Assembly (NCBI RefSeq): GCF_002234675.1
Contig: NC_019871.2
Coordinates: 17,998,933-18,062,932 of the forward strand
Direction: 5' to 3'
From: Oryzias latipes
Lineage: Eukaryota; Chordata; Actinopteri; Beloniformes; Adrianichthyidae
DNA length: 64,000 bases
In this document: positions 1 through 14,164 of the stretch, one piece after another
Layout: each line of letters starts with the position of its first letter
Position numbering within the stretch: position 1 is the stretch's first letter
Translations under genes and position numbers: made by a program
Notes under the pieces: generated by a model
What the model saw: only the letters and a program-made list of their open reading frames with translations
What the model was told of the DNA's origin: nothing
Databases searched by the model: none

Positions 1-429
1 TCGCCGCTAGATGGCGGCAGAGTTTCAATGTGGACCTGTTGACAGGATCCAGTGGTCTTTCATTTGGTTTTCTTTGTGTTTGAATGGTTCTACAAACAGT
101 TGTGGTCCAAAAAGCAGACCAATGGGAGCTGACATGAAGAACCTTCATCACCATCATGGAAAACATCTTCACCTGTTAGAAGTTCAAATGAAACGCTCAC
201 ACCGACAGTCCTCTGGCACGGCACACGCTTTGTAACACCAAGACAAACCGTATACAGTAAATCGATGACGTCCACGCATGCTGGGACTTTCTGTCAGGAC
301 TGCGCATTTGTGCATGTTCTCTCATGCGTGTGTGTCAGAAACACTCCCAGCAAATAACTGCAGGGTGTAATTACAGGCGGGGAAAATGTGCACGCAGCGC
401 CACCAAGTGGCTGGAATAGTGGACAGGAA

Positions 430-730
430 CACGTGTGCATATAAACTGGAAACACTGGAAGTCAAAATGGGAAACACTTCCGAAGGTGGTTGAGAATGAG
501 AGAGCAGACACCCTGTGGGACTTCCAGATCCAGACTGACAGGATGGTAATGGGGAACCAACCAGAAATTGTAGTGGTGCATAATAAAGAAGAGCCAAGCT
601 TTTTTAGGTGGATGTGGCAGTGCCAAGTGATGGAAACATCAGGAAGAAGGAGCACAAGAAACTGGAGAAATAGCAATGATTGCCAAGATACTGTGCAGGA
701 GCTTCAAGCTTCCCAGGTGTCTAGCAGAGG
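430..730 (+). mobile_element. LINE fragment, C-terminal part of a pol gene with restriction-like endonuclease motif
   Basis: The translation reads KWETLPKVVENERADTLWDF, then QIQTD and NQPEIVVV. A nearby frame continues VDVAVPSDGNIRKKEHKKLE. This block is familiar from fish non-LTR retrotransposons of the R2/NeSL/Rex6-like type, whose C-terminal endonuclease carries PD...D. The copy needs at least one frame change and has stops, so it is dead. The family is inferred from memory. Confidence 0.6.
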
Positions 731-1067
731 AGAAGTTTGGTGTTTTTACTGTTTGATTCAGGGTCAGTGTATTTTCCCATTAAAATAGTAGTTTTAAACA
801 CACTATATGGGGTCTGTAGGAGTGAAGACTACCTCACATGAGTGATGGTTTCAGCCGTCACACCCTTCAAAGAAGCCACTCACACAGGTAATTCAAGATG
901 ACGTTGGTGTTTGGATCCAAATCTAAACCATCATCAGGATTACAATAAAAATGTTTCTTTCAAGGTTTTTTGAAGTTTAAAAACTATAGTTTCTCATATT
1001 TTAACAGAAAATAAAGTCTTAAAGTAAATTCTGTAAGCATTTGTTATCGATTTTCTTTATGGAGGAT

Positions 1068-1090
1068 CCCCCCCCCCCCCCCCCCCCCCC
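1068..1090. repeat. Poly-C run
   Basis: A run of about 23 C, prone to length change and sequencing error. Confidence 0.95.
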
Positions 1091-1639
1091 ATATTTTAAG
1101 GCAGTATCTCGTGAGATTGCAGCCACAGATTACCAGAACACTCTCCTAATTGATGTCTATGTAATGGACTCTGGCCGTCCAGAGAGGTAGATGCCCCCCA
1201 CCCCCCACCCCCATTGTGTGCCATTGTCTTTGTGTGTGTGTGTGTACTCAGTGTGTTCACCTTCAGCGCTCCATCTGCAGTGCTCCGGGGATTACAGCCA
1301 ATCTGTCTGTCTGCAGCTCAAAGTGCTGACCGGCAGAGCAGCACCAGATTAACACAGTGCTGGGATTGGGGTGGGTGGGTGGGTGACGGGTGGAGCCGGG
1401 GACATGGATGCTGGAGAGGACAGAGATGTGTATGTATAATGGGGGGTGGGGAGGGGCAGAATGAGACATACGCCTATAGATTAACACAACTGGTATGTCT
1501 CGAAATGAGGGGGAGGAAGGGGGGTTCACAGAGGCAACAGATGGATGAGGTGAGTGAACGGGGGGTGTTTATACCCATACGATGGACTCAAACGCAGAGT
1601 TCTTCAAAGGTAGAAGAACAAACGAGCTCTTCATCTTCC

Positions 1640-1836
1640 TGCTTCCTCATCTTCACCCTGGACAATTTGCCGTTCATTGCAGGTCAACCAGACAACCACA
1701 CTTTGGGACAAAAGTGTGGACTGCAGGAGGGAGCCCACACACACACAAGGAGAACATACAAACTCCAAAACAAATATTTGAACCAGGACCTTCTCACTGT
1801 GAGAGCAGGGACTAACCACTACCCCACCATGCGGCC
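1640..1836 (-). mobile_element. tRNA-derived SINE, decayed copy
   Basis: On the minus strand a tRNA-like head reads GGTGGGGTAGTGGTTAG (box A-like), then GGTCCTGGTTCAAAT (box B-like). It continues into GGAGTTTGTATGTTCTCC and a tail ending near GTCCAGGGTGAAGATG. The head and tail pattern is that of a common teleost SINE. Related pieces occur near 23,175, 32,010 and 53,110. Confidence 0.6.
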
Positions 1837-2106
1837 TGCAGCGTGTGTTCAATGTTTTGTGAAGATGGATCTTTTTTGCATGAATGTGGGCAGCAATTAT
1901 ATCAAAACCAAAAGTCATTTCATGTTGAAATAACCAAAAGATACTTAGGTTATGATCCAGATCCCAAATGAGCTCATTAACATCATCTCCACTGAGTGTG
2001 TTAGCCTCTCCACTTTAGTTGTGAGACAACGTGACGGTTTATCCACCAGGAACTTAGAAGATGGTCTCTGCAGCACAATTTCCTCATTAATCTACATATG
2101 TTTTAA

Positions 2107-2311
2107 CCCTTGTTCTATCCTAGGCACTTTAACATGGGGAGTTGGGTCATCTAGACCCACTAGACAGTGCTCTGAACCTTTTTTCTTCAATGATTTGTGA
2201 TCTTCACTGGTGTCCATGGATTACATGAAATCTTTCCACCTTTATCCACCTTTGTCATGGTAGGGAGAACACGTCGATGTAAGGGTGGGGTCATCTAAGA
2301 TAGCACAAGGG
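2107..2311. mobile_element. piggyBac-like MITE with TTAA target duplication
   Basis: The left end reads CCCTTGTTCTATCCTAG and the right end CTAAGATAGCACAAGGG, imperfect inverted repeats. Both are flanked outside by TTAA (2103-2106 and 2312-2315), the fixed target site of piggyBac-type transposases. The 205-bp body has no coding capacity. Confidence 0.75.
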
Positions 2312-2315
2312 TTAA

Positions 2316-4230
2316 AGCAGCAAAGTGTCTGCACTGAGTTTGTGCCTCAGAATACCGTTCTTCACAATCGTCAAATGTGACGTCATTGTTGTAGATGAAC
2401 CCTGGAACACAACTCAGTGAGATCTGGAGGACGCTAAATTTTCACAGGCATTTACATCACATTTCGGTCAGACATGTGAAGTGAGATGAAAAAAAAACAT
2501 GTTTCTCAGTTGCTTTTGCGTTGGTTTGTTTGTTGGCGTGCTTGGATCAGCCGTGTGCCTCCATCCAGTGTGCAGGCTCATCCAGATCATGCGAGAATGC
2601 TGGCCGCCTGCTCTCAACGCCCTCTAGCGGCCAGCTAAGGCATGACACGACCCCTCCCTCAGCAACCTGCCACTAAAAAACAAGTTTATGAGTCAGAGTG
2701 GCTCTGTGCATCCACGTCCTCCAATCATCCATCAGGTCCCACGTCCTCTATCATGTCCCCTGTCCTCTATCAGGTACAGCATCCTCCACCAGGTCCAGGG
2801 TTCAGCAGTCAGACTCAAACACGCAGCAGCTTTAATTCTATAAAATAAGCCAGTTGAGGGCTGGACTGCGTCAATGTTCAGAACATGCTATTGATCCCAT
2901 TGCAAGGTTTCAACCTGAAATGAAGAAGCTCTGTGAAACAACATCAACTATAAGAAAAATTTTAAAAATCAGGTCATTTCACCATCAATCTAGAGCTTTT
3001 ATTAGAATTTCTAATGAAAACTCTTCCTACTCGATTATAAAAAGTAAAACTATAAATAATATGGAAATCAAATGTCTGTAGTAGCAAGAAAAACAATAAA
3101 AAATAAAAGTGTGTAATAAATCTCAGTTTGCCTCTTTGAGATGCACAGATGTTGATGTTTAAACTGAAATGACAGTTTGTACCTAAAAACAATAATAAAC
3201 AGTGAATGAACTGAAAATCAGTTGCATTCATTTTATAAAACTGGACCTTTAAATCTTTCTCCACCAAGAAAAGCCAGAAGCAAATTCCTCTTAATAAAAT
3301 GCAAATGTCCTGTAATAAAACAGAAACCTGCGTTGAAGCTAAGTTTGCAGCCCTGCTGGAGGCTTCCTGATCTGACATAGTTGGCGTCTCATCTTCATCA
3401 CTGTTCTGCATCAGGCTTTGAGAAGAGGAGATCCTCGGTGAGGATTTGATGAAGTTCCTCAGAGGAGTCAAGTCTGAGAATGTGCTCATCATTAGACACA
3501 AAGACCAGTTGGTTTTTGGCACGTTTTGGTGGTGCATTGTGGGACTTGTAGTGTGGCCTATTAGCAGGCAGCTCTCTCAGTGATCAAATGTTATATAGCC
3601 GCATCTCTGGGCCATGAAATCTCGGGGCGTGGGTCCGACACGTGGAAGCGATCATATTCATCGAACACGGCAGAACAAAAGTGTTGAATGGAAGTTTGTA
3701 TTTAACCTGTAGACTGTTCCCCAACATGAGATAATCTTCTGTTTTTTAAGTGTTCATGTGATGCACTGAGAGGAAACAGAAAGAAAAGATGATCTAAAAA
3801 CTCCCAGAATGCCTTTGTTTGGTGATCAACATTTAATTGGTTAAATGACTGATTAAAGTCCATTAAAGCTACACTTCAACAGATTCCTTGATTCCAGATG
3901 AGTCTCTGTTTTGACATAATTTACATAATGTCCATGAAAGACTTAACAGAGATTGATCTAATATAAAGGAAACATTACAATCCTTGCTTTGTTTATGTTG
4001 AGACTTCAAAAAAACACACACATTCAAGGTGGATAAATCTAGTGTAACCCATTAACATTATGTTTATTTATGAATCAAAGTGAAGATTTTTAAAATGGCG
4101 TCAAAAATTACATTAAAAATAATAAAGTTCCGTTTGTGTATAAAGAAAAAAGGAAACAAATACATGAACAAAAACTGAATGACAATGTTTTGGTGTGACT
4201 GGCTCATAGTCACAAACAAAACACGCAAAC
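2316..4230. other. No gene supported; AT-rich sequence
   Basis: Open frames on the minus strand at 2974-3537 translate to AT-driven low-quality protein. The only coding-like piece is a short frame near 3390-3560 on the minus strand, discussed as a finding. Nothing else is recognised. Confidence 0.5.
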
Positions 4231-4261
4231 ACTGAGACACTCACATGAAGCAAACATGTTG

Positions 4262-4480
4262 ACTTGTTGTTACAAGAGTGCATGTGTGTGTGTTTGCGTG
4301 TGCATATAAGTGTAAGTCTGGGTGAATTTGTGTGTATGTTGTAGTATGTGTGTGTATAGGTGTGTCTGTTTTGTGTGTGTGTATCTCTATGTTTGTGTGT
4401 GTGTCTGTATAACTGTCTATGTGTTTATCTGTGTGTGTGTGTAGGTGTGTTTGTGTGTGTTTATCAGTGTGTGTCTTTGT
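4262..4480. repeat. TG-rich imperfect microsatellite
   Basis: A long imperfect run of TGTGTG with interruptions. Confidence 0.9.
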
Positions 4481-4739
4481 GCGACATTACAACTAATTTT
4501 GTGTAACTAAATGGAGCCCCCCCCCCCACACACACACACACACACACATTTTCCAGTATGGAGGGATTAGAGTGTGTTTCTTCCCTTTCATTCCCTGTTT
4601 CTGCCTCTTTTTCATTCCCTCCATCTTTCCCTGCATCACATGACCACTTACATCACGGGATTGAGGTCAGAGCGGGATTAGGGCAAGCTACGTGTGCAAG
4701 CGAGAGAGGCATGGTTGAAATTACTGAGTGAGGGAGGAG

Positions 4740-5065
4740 TGTTTGTTGGGGGGAGAGAGGGAAGAGAAGGAGGAGAAGGAGAGAAGAAGATGGTAGAAAG
4801 AGAGGAAAAGATGGTAGAAGGAGAGGAGAAGATGGTAGAAAGAGAGGAGAAGATGGAAGAAGGAGAGGAGAAGATGGAAGAAGGAGAGAAGAAGGAGGGT
4901 AAAAGATGGTAGAAGGAGAGGAAAAGATGGTAGAAGGAGAGGAGAAGATGGTAGAAGGAGAGGAGAAGATGGAAGAAGGAGAGAAGATGGAAGAAGGAGA
5001 GAAGATGGAAGAAGGAGAGAAGAAGGAGGGTAAAAGATGGTAGAAGGAGAGGAGAAGATGGTAGA
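4740..5065. repeat. Purine-rich minisatellite, unit near 21 bp
   Basis: Tandem units close to GATGGTAGAAGGAGAGGAGAA are repeated about fifteen times with unit-length variants. Purines sit almost wholly on the plus strand. Open frames on both strands here are products of the repeat and are not genes. Confidence 0.93.
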
Positions 5066-7800
5066 AGGTCCATCCAAAAACATCAAGCCTTTTCTGTTTG
5101 ACAGCAGACATGTAAATACACACCTACACCCGTGCACAAATACTTTCACACACACACACATGAACACACAAACAAATGTACATGAAAGAGCACTGGCAAA
5201 GAGAAATGTTCAATTCCAACTTCCCAAAAATATTTCTGCTAAAAGAAAGTTCACATGGGGGAGCTGTGGTGAAACATGGATGAATGGACAGAAAAGTGAA
5301 ATGAGAATTTTTCTGGTTCTCTGCTTGATTCTGATGGTTGGTTTGTTTCAGGTTTAGAAAGCTAAGATACTTTCTCTCTGCGTTCAGGTTGATCATTTTG
5401 GGCCATGCCCTTCGATCTGGAAATAAGTTTCAAAAGCAGAATAAGCTCTGAAGGAGGATGGTGTTGGTGGTAACAGGATCTGCAGTAACCTGCACCTGAC
5501 AGCAGCTGGAGAACCCTGCTCCACCTGAGCTGCTGGGGAGCTACAGTATGACCACAAAGGATGGTGAAAGTCCTTTGTCTGGACTATTCCTGCAAAACAT
5601 TTTAATCTGGCGTGAGAAGGCTTTTCTGGTAAACGTCACGCTCTTTTAGGTTTTTCTCTTTCTTTCTTCCGAGAGATGAAAGTTGAAAAACAATACTTTG
5701 GATTCCATGACAGTTTTGCAGAACATCTGTCCCAGAAGAGAACAGTGGAACCAATCATCTGCTGGAGGGTGACAGGTTGAATGTTGCTGATGAAAGTAGA
5801 CATGTCCAGAAGAAGCCAAACATAAAGGTGAAGAAATGATGAGTGGAGAGTGACAGCAAGGATGAAGAAGAAGAGGAGGGAGACAGTAATCCAGTATAAT
5901 TCACTTAGTGTTACGCTGAGGGAGCAGGACATTAAGAGGATTTGGGACATTCTCTAAATTAGATCAGCAAGAATAACAAACTGTGAGGAGCAGAAGAGCA
6001 AAGGGGCAAAGAGGTGGCACCACAGAGGGGCAGATGAGGCCAAGTGACCACTCCACGACAGGATGAACAAAGATGGATGCCCCAAATATCTGAAGCAGAA
6101 GAAGGGCGAGTCAAAGTGTTGATGGGAACACTTAGGAAAAAAAGATGTGGAATCTTCTGAGTTGGTCCTTCATCCAAACACCTCTGTAATCCAGACAACC
6201 TCCAACATTTCATTAAGCCTCAGCTTTAAACACTTTTACTATTGCCGAAATTAACAAGGTGTTAAGTTGTAATCTGCAGTAAAGCCCTCAGCAGAGGTGG
6301 ATCCTGAGGTTGACAGCGCTGGTTGATCCATTCATACACTCATACTGATCCTGTTACTGTGACCAGCTGCAGATCACTCAAACCTGCTTACGGGATCCTG
6401 CAGCATTACAGACGTTATTTAACCAATAATGTAAACCATCATGGTGATGACATCAAGATCCAGTGTCTGTGAGAACATCAACATGCAGCAGGTCTTCATC
6501 TGGTTACACTTGTGCAGTATTCATGTGATGATGGAATCACAACACAGGTCCATGGAGATGATTTTCAATCTTTAACATTGGTTCCTTAAAGAAACACGAC
6601 TTCACCTAATTCCTTTACATTAGAGTCAGATTCTATACATTTACATTCTATACTTTGTTAAGGAATTACTCACCTCACACACAAAACACTGACCAAAAGT
6701 CTGTGCGTGTGTGTGTGTTTGTGTTAGCATGTGTGTGTGTGTTTGTGTGTGAGCTGGTTTGCGTTTGTGTCTACTTAGTTTAGATTGTTTCTATTTAGTG
6801 TGTTTATTTGTGTCTGTGTGTGCATGTCTATGTCAGTGTGTGCATGTGTATTTGTGTGTGTGTGTCAGTGTGTGCATTTTTGTCCTCAGGATGTATTTAG
6901 AATCAGGAATCAATTGAGAGGAAATTGTTCTGCAGGGTTGAAGTAGAAGATGTGAGGAGAAACGGCGGGACGCGGCGTGGGGGGGGCGGGGCCAGCTTGA
7001 TTGCAGTGTTCCTCCAGAGCGGGCCGGCCACCAGCTTGTTTGCAGAGGATTAGGGAGAGAGGAAAGACATGAATCATATTTCCGAGTGTGTGTGGTTCTC
7101 CGCCCATATGCTGCTGCAGGATTATGGCCGCACACGTCTGCCTGCGTTCATCATCAGCAGAGACCAGAGATGGAGAATAGGTGTCGGTGTAGTCCTCAAG
7201 GAGACCTCAGATCTAAAGACCCAACATTCCGATCATCTGGGACTAAATCTGGACCTGATCATCAGAAACGGACCAGTGAAGATAAAAATGTCTCCTCTGA
7301 GATGTGAACTCCTCCTGGCCTATGAGCTGGAGAAAGCTGTGGGGGTGCTTGTTGTCAAAACAGCAAAACAGTTACACGAGAGCTTTGAAATGGATGGTGG
7401 TTGTTGGTGCCACCAACCTCCATGGTGTTCCACGTTCTGCTGTGCTTGAATTTCCTCCAAGAACCATGACACTTGTTCGTGGCCTGTGGAACTGACTGTT
7501 GTCAGCATTGTGGATGAGTCTGTGGCGCTACAGACGGATGAGAAGTTCAGATGAGCCTTCAGATGTTGCAGCAACACCCAGGAGCCAGAACAGAAGATAC
7601 ATGACATTAAAATGTAGAGAAGAACAGCTGTTTCTGTGAGAACACAATGTTTGTACCGTAGAATTTTCAAGCTTTAATTTTTACAAAAACAACATTAGTG
7701 AAGCTTTGATACAGTTTCAATAAGGAAACTCTTCCTCAATTCCAGGTACGCTGGGTCGTCACTCTACATGCTATCATCTGTCAGGCCTTCACTTTGAACT
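5066..7800. other. No gene supported
   Basis: Mixed-composition unique sequence with a TG tract at 6,697-6,885 and a short GC-rich patch near 6,960-7,030. Open frames here are short and resemble no family I know. Confidence 0.5.
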
Positions 7801-7806
7801 ATCAGC

Positions 7807-7915
7807 TAAAGTGACAGCCTGTCTCAATTTCAATTTAATTTCAATTTATTTGTTTGAAGGAAAAGCCCCTTGAGATGTGTCATCTCGTTTTCAAGGGGGT
7901 CCTCAACATACAACA
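7807..7915 (-). mobile_element. Possible LINE 3' tail
   Basis: On the minus strand the sequence has GAAAACGAGATGACACATCT, then CAAGGGGCTTTTCC and an AAATTG-repeat tail. This resembles the 3' end common in fish LINEs. Only this short end is recognised. Confidence 0.4.
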
Positions 7916-7999
7916 AAACAAGCAAATACCGACAGACACAGTTTGTGGTCTTCTAAACCAATCACGATCATATCTTAAGGTTGTGTCACACAGGCATTT

Positions 8000-8530
8000 T
8001 CCTGGTATGAAATGTTGGTCTTTTGTTATACACGTGATATATGTCATTTATAATTGTTTTTGCGTTTGTCAATCATCGATGTGTGGAGATGACCGTCGAG
8101 GTCTTTATGTGAATTTGGTTTTGAGTTGTTCAAAATTGTTGGTCAGTAAAAAATTATGCAGTTTATGTGTATTTTACGTAGTTTATAGGCAATCTTTACG
8201 TGAATCTTACGCAAATGTGCGTGATATTTGCAAGATGCATACATACGCAGCTGTGTGGCTTTCCACGACCACTCCACATGTGTCCAATGGACTTTTCTGC
8301 CATGTACCACCAACAAATAACTTATATATCTTGTACATGCCAAATAAATTACGGCCAAATTACGTACTTGACGCACGAATGTGGATGGAATGGATTGCAT
8401 ATAAACAGAGACAATAATCACACACGGTTCATGTTCTACGTTGATTTACGTGTTCTTTGCGCGGTTTATTTGTACTTCTTCTGTGATTTTAACGTGGTTC
8501 ATTTGTGACACATCTGTGAAAATTTCCCGT
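8000..8530. other. Unexplained block rich in TTACG motifs
   Basis: Motifs such as TTTACGT, TTACGC and TTACGTG recur about ten times on both strands in otherwise AT-rich DNA. The longest open frame crosses it but looks like no known protein. It may belong to an unrecognised repeat continuing from the LINE-like tail on its left. Confidence 0.35.
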
Positions 8531-10750
8531 ATAGACAAGTAACCACAACAATCCTCACTATTTCCACATACATTCAGGTATGACCAATTTTCATCAGTGC
8601 AATATACACAAAATGTACATAGTGGCTGTACATGCCCATTAGTCTTTAAATTCATAGATGGTTGTCTCTCTGCATTAGATGGTTCGCTGGCCCTCCTTCA
8701 CCCCTTTCTCCACCCCATTGTGGGTTAGGGTTAGGTCTCCAACCACCATCAGGTTTATTTATCCATGATCCGAGTTCATCTCAAGCACACAAGAAGCCAT
8801 TGGCCCAGAGCCTATCTGCCAAAGATAATGAACTTATTTCACAGATATTTTTTGTAGCACAAAACAATCTTTACTCACATTCTTACAACCTCTTCTTTTT
8901 GAAATAAACTAGATGTTTGACTCCAACAATCATCTTCCAGGAGCATGATGCTGATCAAATTCGGAGCTTTTTCTGAAAGACACCAATAGAGTTTGGAAAC
9001 CTTAGAAAGTTCTACAAAAACAATTGAGAATAGAACACGAAGGAACAAAGAGAAACTCTGACTTCCACCAACTCTGGTTCGAACAAAACTGAAATTCTGA
9101 CAGTTTTAGAAAACTTTAGAACGTTTTAGTAGGTAGAGCAGATGTTGGGGTTGAAGTGGGGGTTTCTATATTGTAAGTATAAAGTATAAATTTAATGCAG
9201 CATGATGTTCTGCAGAAAACGAACATTCTGGTGCTGGCGAGGCCACACCCCCCACCCCCGTACACACACACACACACACACAGGCACAGTAAAGTATTTT
9301 CTTGGTGGGTCTGACAACAAAGCAGCAGAGAGGCAGCAGCAGCCTTTCAACATTATTGTAGTGCAGCTTAAACGCTCCGCTCATAAGTGCATTGGCTCAT
9401 GACACAAGACCTCCAGCCTGGTTTCAAGATGTCATTCAACACGCAGCAGCTAATGGGCAGATAAAGAGCTCTCATGTGGTGCACTCCTCTCCACCCCCGT
9501 GGAGCTGACCTTCTGCCCCATCGGTGGCAGCAACAGGAAAACTCTACAATCCAAAGTAATCTGCCCAGTTCCTGTACTTCAGACTTTTGGATGTCAAAGT
9601 GACTCAATATAATGGGGCGTTGTAATCTCCTGCCTGTCCTCTTTAAGGACTGAAGTCTGGATCTGAATCCCCCCCCCCCAGCTCAGGTCCAACACTAAAA
9701 AGCAAAGAGAATCGTTTGAAGCGGGAAGAACGGATCTTTGCAGTTTTGTAGGAAGTCATTTAATGTCTCCGAAACATTATGGCTAACATGATGGTGGTGA
9801 CATCACTGACCATGTGCACAACCCGACTCCTGTCAGAACGAAAGCAGAGGAGTTGATCATGAAAATGATTACAAATCAATAAGTGATGAGAAACGGGTTC
9901 TATCACAGCTGCTTTTGATGGATGAAGCCCTGAGTTTGAAAAGAAGAAACCAGAGAAAAAGTTGGCGGAGATGTGTAAAACAGAAGAAGAGTCGTGTGAC
10001 AACACGCCGCTGATGTTGTTGTTTCAAGTTTTAATATTTACAAAAACAATATTTATAAATGTCTACCATCAATGTCTGTGTCAGCTGGAGACAGAAACAG
10101 CAAGAACACATGACCATCATTTTACGGAAAAAAGGTCACAACTTTTCAAAGAAACTCAACATCATGGGAGTCTAATACAAAAATGGACATAAGCTAACAT
10201 AGAACACAAAGAGCGGCGTCATGTCTCTACAGGGTGGAGTCCAGACGGGCCACAGATGCTGGACTGCAGAAACTGTATCAAAAAACCACGCAGCTGTGGT
10301 CAGGTGAAGGTTGGCCCCCGCCAGCCACAATGTGACCATTGTGGGGCCATAACGATGATCTTATTAGACGTCCGGTGTTTGAGCTGTTGTGATGATTACA
10401 ACCAAGGCAACAGGGACTGGATGCCCCCCCCCCCCCCCCCCCCACTGCAGGAGGTCTGACCACTGAAGGCCACGGAAGACCATCCTCCATGATTCAGGAG
10501 GCATAAGGTGGAGGAGGGGGCGGAGCTCTGTTTGTCAGTTGGTTGACGGCGGCCGTTCAGTTTCATGATTGTCCAGTTCAGAAAAGGCCAGAATTCACAC
10601 AAATATGATTCTGTTCTGAGGTCCAGCTGTCTCCTCGCCAACAGTCAGAGCTGATGGAGGTGTTCCTCCACCTACAGGCCTACACAGAACCGCGTTCTCA
10701 CTCAAAAGAATCAGCAAATCATTCCACACGTTCCAAACAACAACAAGGAA
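8531..10750. other. No gene supported; lies downstream of crx
   Basis: It contains a short CA tract at 9,263-9,282 and a C run at 9,670-9,679. Nothing else is recognised; the right end may hold extended crx 3' UTR. Confidence 0.5.
10424..10443. repeat. Poly-C run
   Basis: A run of about 20 C downstream of crx. Confidence 0.95.
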
Positions 10751-10756
10751 TTTATT
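10751..10756 (-). promoter_or_regulatory. Polyadenylation signal for crx (AATAAA)
   Basis: AATAAA on the minus strand, about 120 bases past the crx stop codon. It would give a short 3' UTR; a more distal site is possible. Confidence 0.5.
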
Positions 10757-10876
10757 TCAGCCGATTATGGTTTTCAACTGACAAAAATGTTAACTTCCCA
10801 CATTCTTCTACATCACAATTATTCTGGGGTTGTAGATTTCCACCCCCGAAATCTTTCCCTCCCCACTTCCTGTTAT

Positions 10877-12456
<1,580 letters not shown>

Positions 12457-13412
12457 ACCTCCTGCCGGCTTTAAAACGCTGCCTCACTCTCTCTCTCTCG
12501 GGGGGGCTGGCGCTCCTCAGTCCTGGGGGGTGTTTCTCTCTCTCTTGTTTTTCCCGCCCCCTCTTTGGCCGTTTTGTTGTTTTTACTTTGATGTTATTTT
12601 AAACGATTCTCATACCTTCTCCTAGCTTTGTTTTCCTCTCTGACTTTGTGCCGCTGAGCCAAATGCCGGTGACTCTGACTCCAGCGCGTTGCTCCACCTG
12701 TCTCCACCTGACCACTTCACCAACAAATAAAAGCACGGAAAAAATTCTACTTAGACACTGCACTAAGATTTAAAACCTTACAACTAAAGCAAAAGTGCGC
12801 ATGTAACGTCTTTCTCCCTTCAATGTTTTGCGTAAATTCGGGCGCAGTCCTGCAGTTCCAGCGCAAGAAGAGGATGCGGGTATGTTGAGAGCTCAAGTGA
12901 GGCGACCGAGTGCTGACTGGCTAATTAGAAGAAACTTCTTACCCAAGTAAGACGCAGAGCCCTCCCTCCTTCCCTCCCCCACCTTTGTGCGCCCCTGACG
13001 CAAGCGGCGTCCTTCGCAGATCGGCCAATTATGGTCTTCGTGTGTTGTTACCTTTCATTCACACCAGCATAAAGTTATTTTTCAGTTTTTTAAGAGCAAA
13101 GTCAGGTTGAGAAAAACAAACAATTGGTGCGTGCACATTTTATTTAGCGATAAAAAAAAAGAAAATGTGTCCAAAAACCCAGCAAAACGCTTGACAAGTG
13201 CGCCCAAGTAAAACGCACATTAAAAAAAGTCATTCCAGCTCATTTCAAAGTGCTTTTTCGTTTGGAACAATTTTACAAATTGGCTTCTGAGAGAGCTGAC
13301 AGGGCGGCATAGCGCGGGGTGCGCGCGGGCGGGATTAAAAAACCCGCACAAAGACCGCGTTGTTGCGGTTAAATCCCCTCTGATCCCCAACCTGCTCCGT
13401 TTGGCCTTTTCA
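12457..13412. promoter_or_regulatory. Upstream region of crx
   Basis: The 5' flank directly left of transcription holds a CTCTCTCTCT tract and GGGGGG runs at 12,480-12,545, then G/C-rich sequence to 13,340. Untranslated crx exons may lie here, but none can be fixed. Confidence 0.4.
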
Positions 13413-13413
13413 G

Positions 13414-13414
13414 C

Positions 13415-13479
<65 letters not shown>

Positions 13480-13508
13480 TGATAATAACAATAATAATGA
13501 TAATAATG
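13414..13508. repeat. (AAT)n microsatellite
   Basis: About 20 pure AAT/ATA units followed by interrupted ones, roughly 1 kb upstream of the crx start codon. The poly-isoleucine frame it creates is not a gene. Confidence 0.97.
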
Positions 13509-14005
13509 AAGAAACTTTATGTCATTTTTACATTAAAGAGCGATTCCACAATGAAACCTAACAAGATGTGCAGACCGTTTGACCAAAGCTCAGGGGGACA
13601 TTTTAAAGTTTGAATCCTCAGATAACAGTTTATCATGTAAATCGTTTTGGTAGATTTTTCTGATTTAAATCTGTCAGATTGTTGCAGCGGCGGATCACTG
13701 CGGCCTCCCGTCGTCCGGATGGAGACGGCCTTTTATTTCTGCGCCGCCGCTGTCAGATCCGCTGTGTATTTAATAACGCTGAGCTGTTCGATGCCCTCTG
13801 CTACGGGTTACTCTGCCTTGTGCTATCCTCTGTGGCGGGACAATTTCAGAGTGTCCAAAGCCGATTCTGTGCGCTTGTTAATTGAATCGGATTTCTTATA
13901 GTTTAAAATCCAAGCGCGCACACCCACATGCGCACACACAGATCCATGTCGCTGCAGCCCAAACTGTATAAGGGGTTTATCTGGCTCATGGAGCCAAAGC
14001 AGAGA

Positions 14006-14164
14006 TATAAAGACACTCCAACAGAGACACGGACGCGTTCAAACCTTTCCAAACCTTAACTAAAGATTCTGTAGCAGCTGCAGAAGATGCGCTGTGTTCC
14101 GGCCTACCGCGCGGCTGTGCGCTCACGTTTGGATACATCTGCGCGTGCATCGCAGCCTCCGCAG
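14006..14164 (+). promoter_or_regulatory. Candidate TATA promoter and first exon pointing away from crx
   Basis: TATAAAG at 14006-14012 is followed by an ATG at 14087 and an open frame of 26 codons (MRCVPAYRAAVRSRLD...). The frame ends exactly at a good splice donor, CAG|GTACGC, at 14164/14165. No downstream exon was recognised, so this may be a non-coding transcript or chance. Confidence 0.3.

Noticed and set aside
2974-3537. 187-codon minus-strand frame
   Set aside because: Its right part is AT-rich chance sequence (long Phe/Leu/Ile runs), and the more coding-like frame in the same place is a different one.
4653-5167. Several overlapping open frames of Ser/Leu/Pro or Glu/Lys repeats on both strands
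   Set aside because: The purine minisatellite has no stops in most frames; none has a plausible gene structure.
8700-8740. Telomere-like GGTTAGGGTTAGG
   Set aside because: Only two units occur, which is expected by chance or as a trivial interstitial remnant.
13401-13613. Open frame with a long isoleucine run
   Set aside because: It is a translation of the AAT microsatellite and has no other coding signal.
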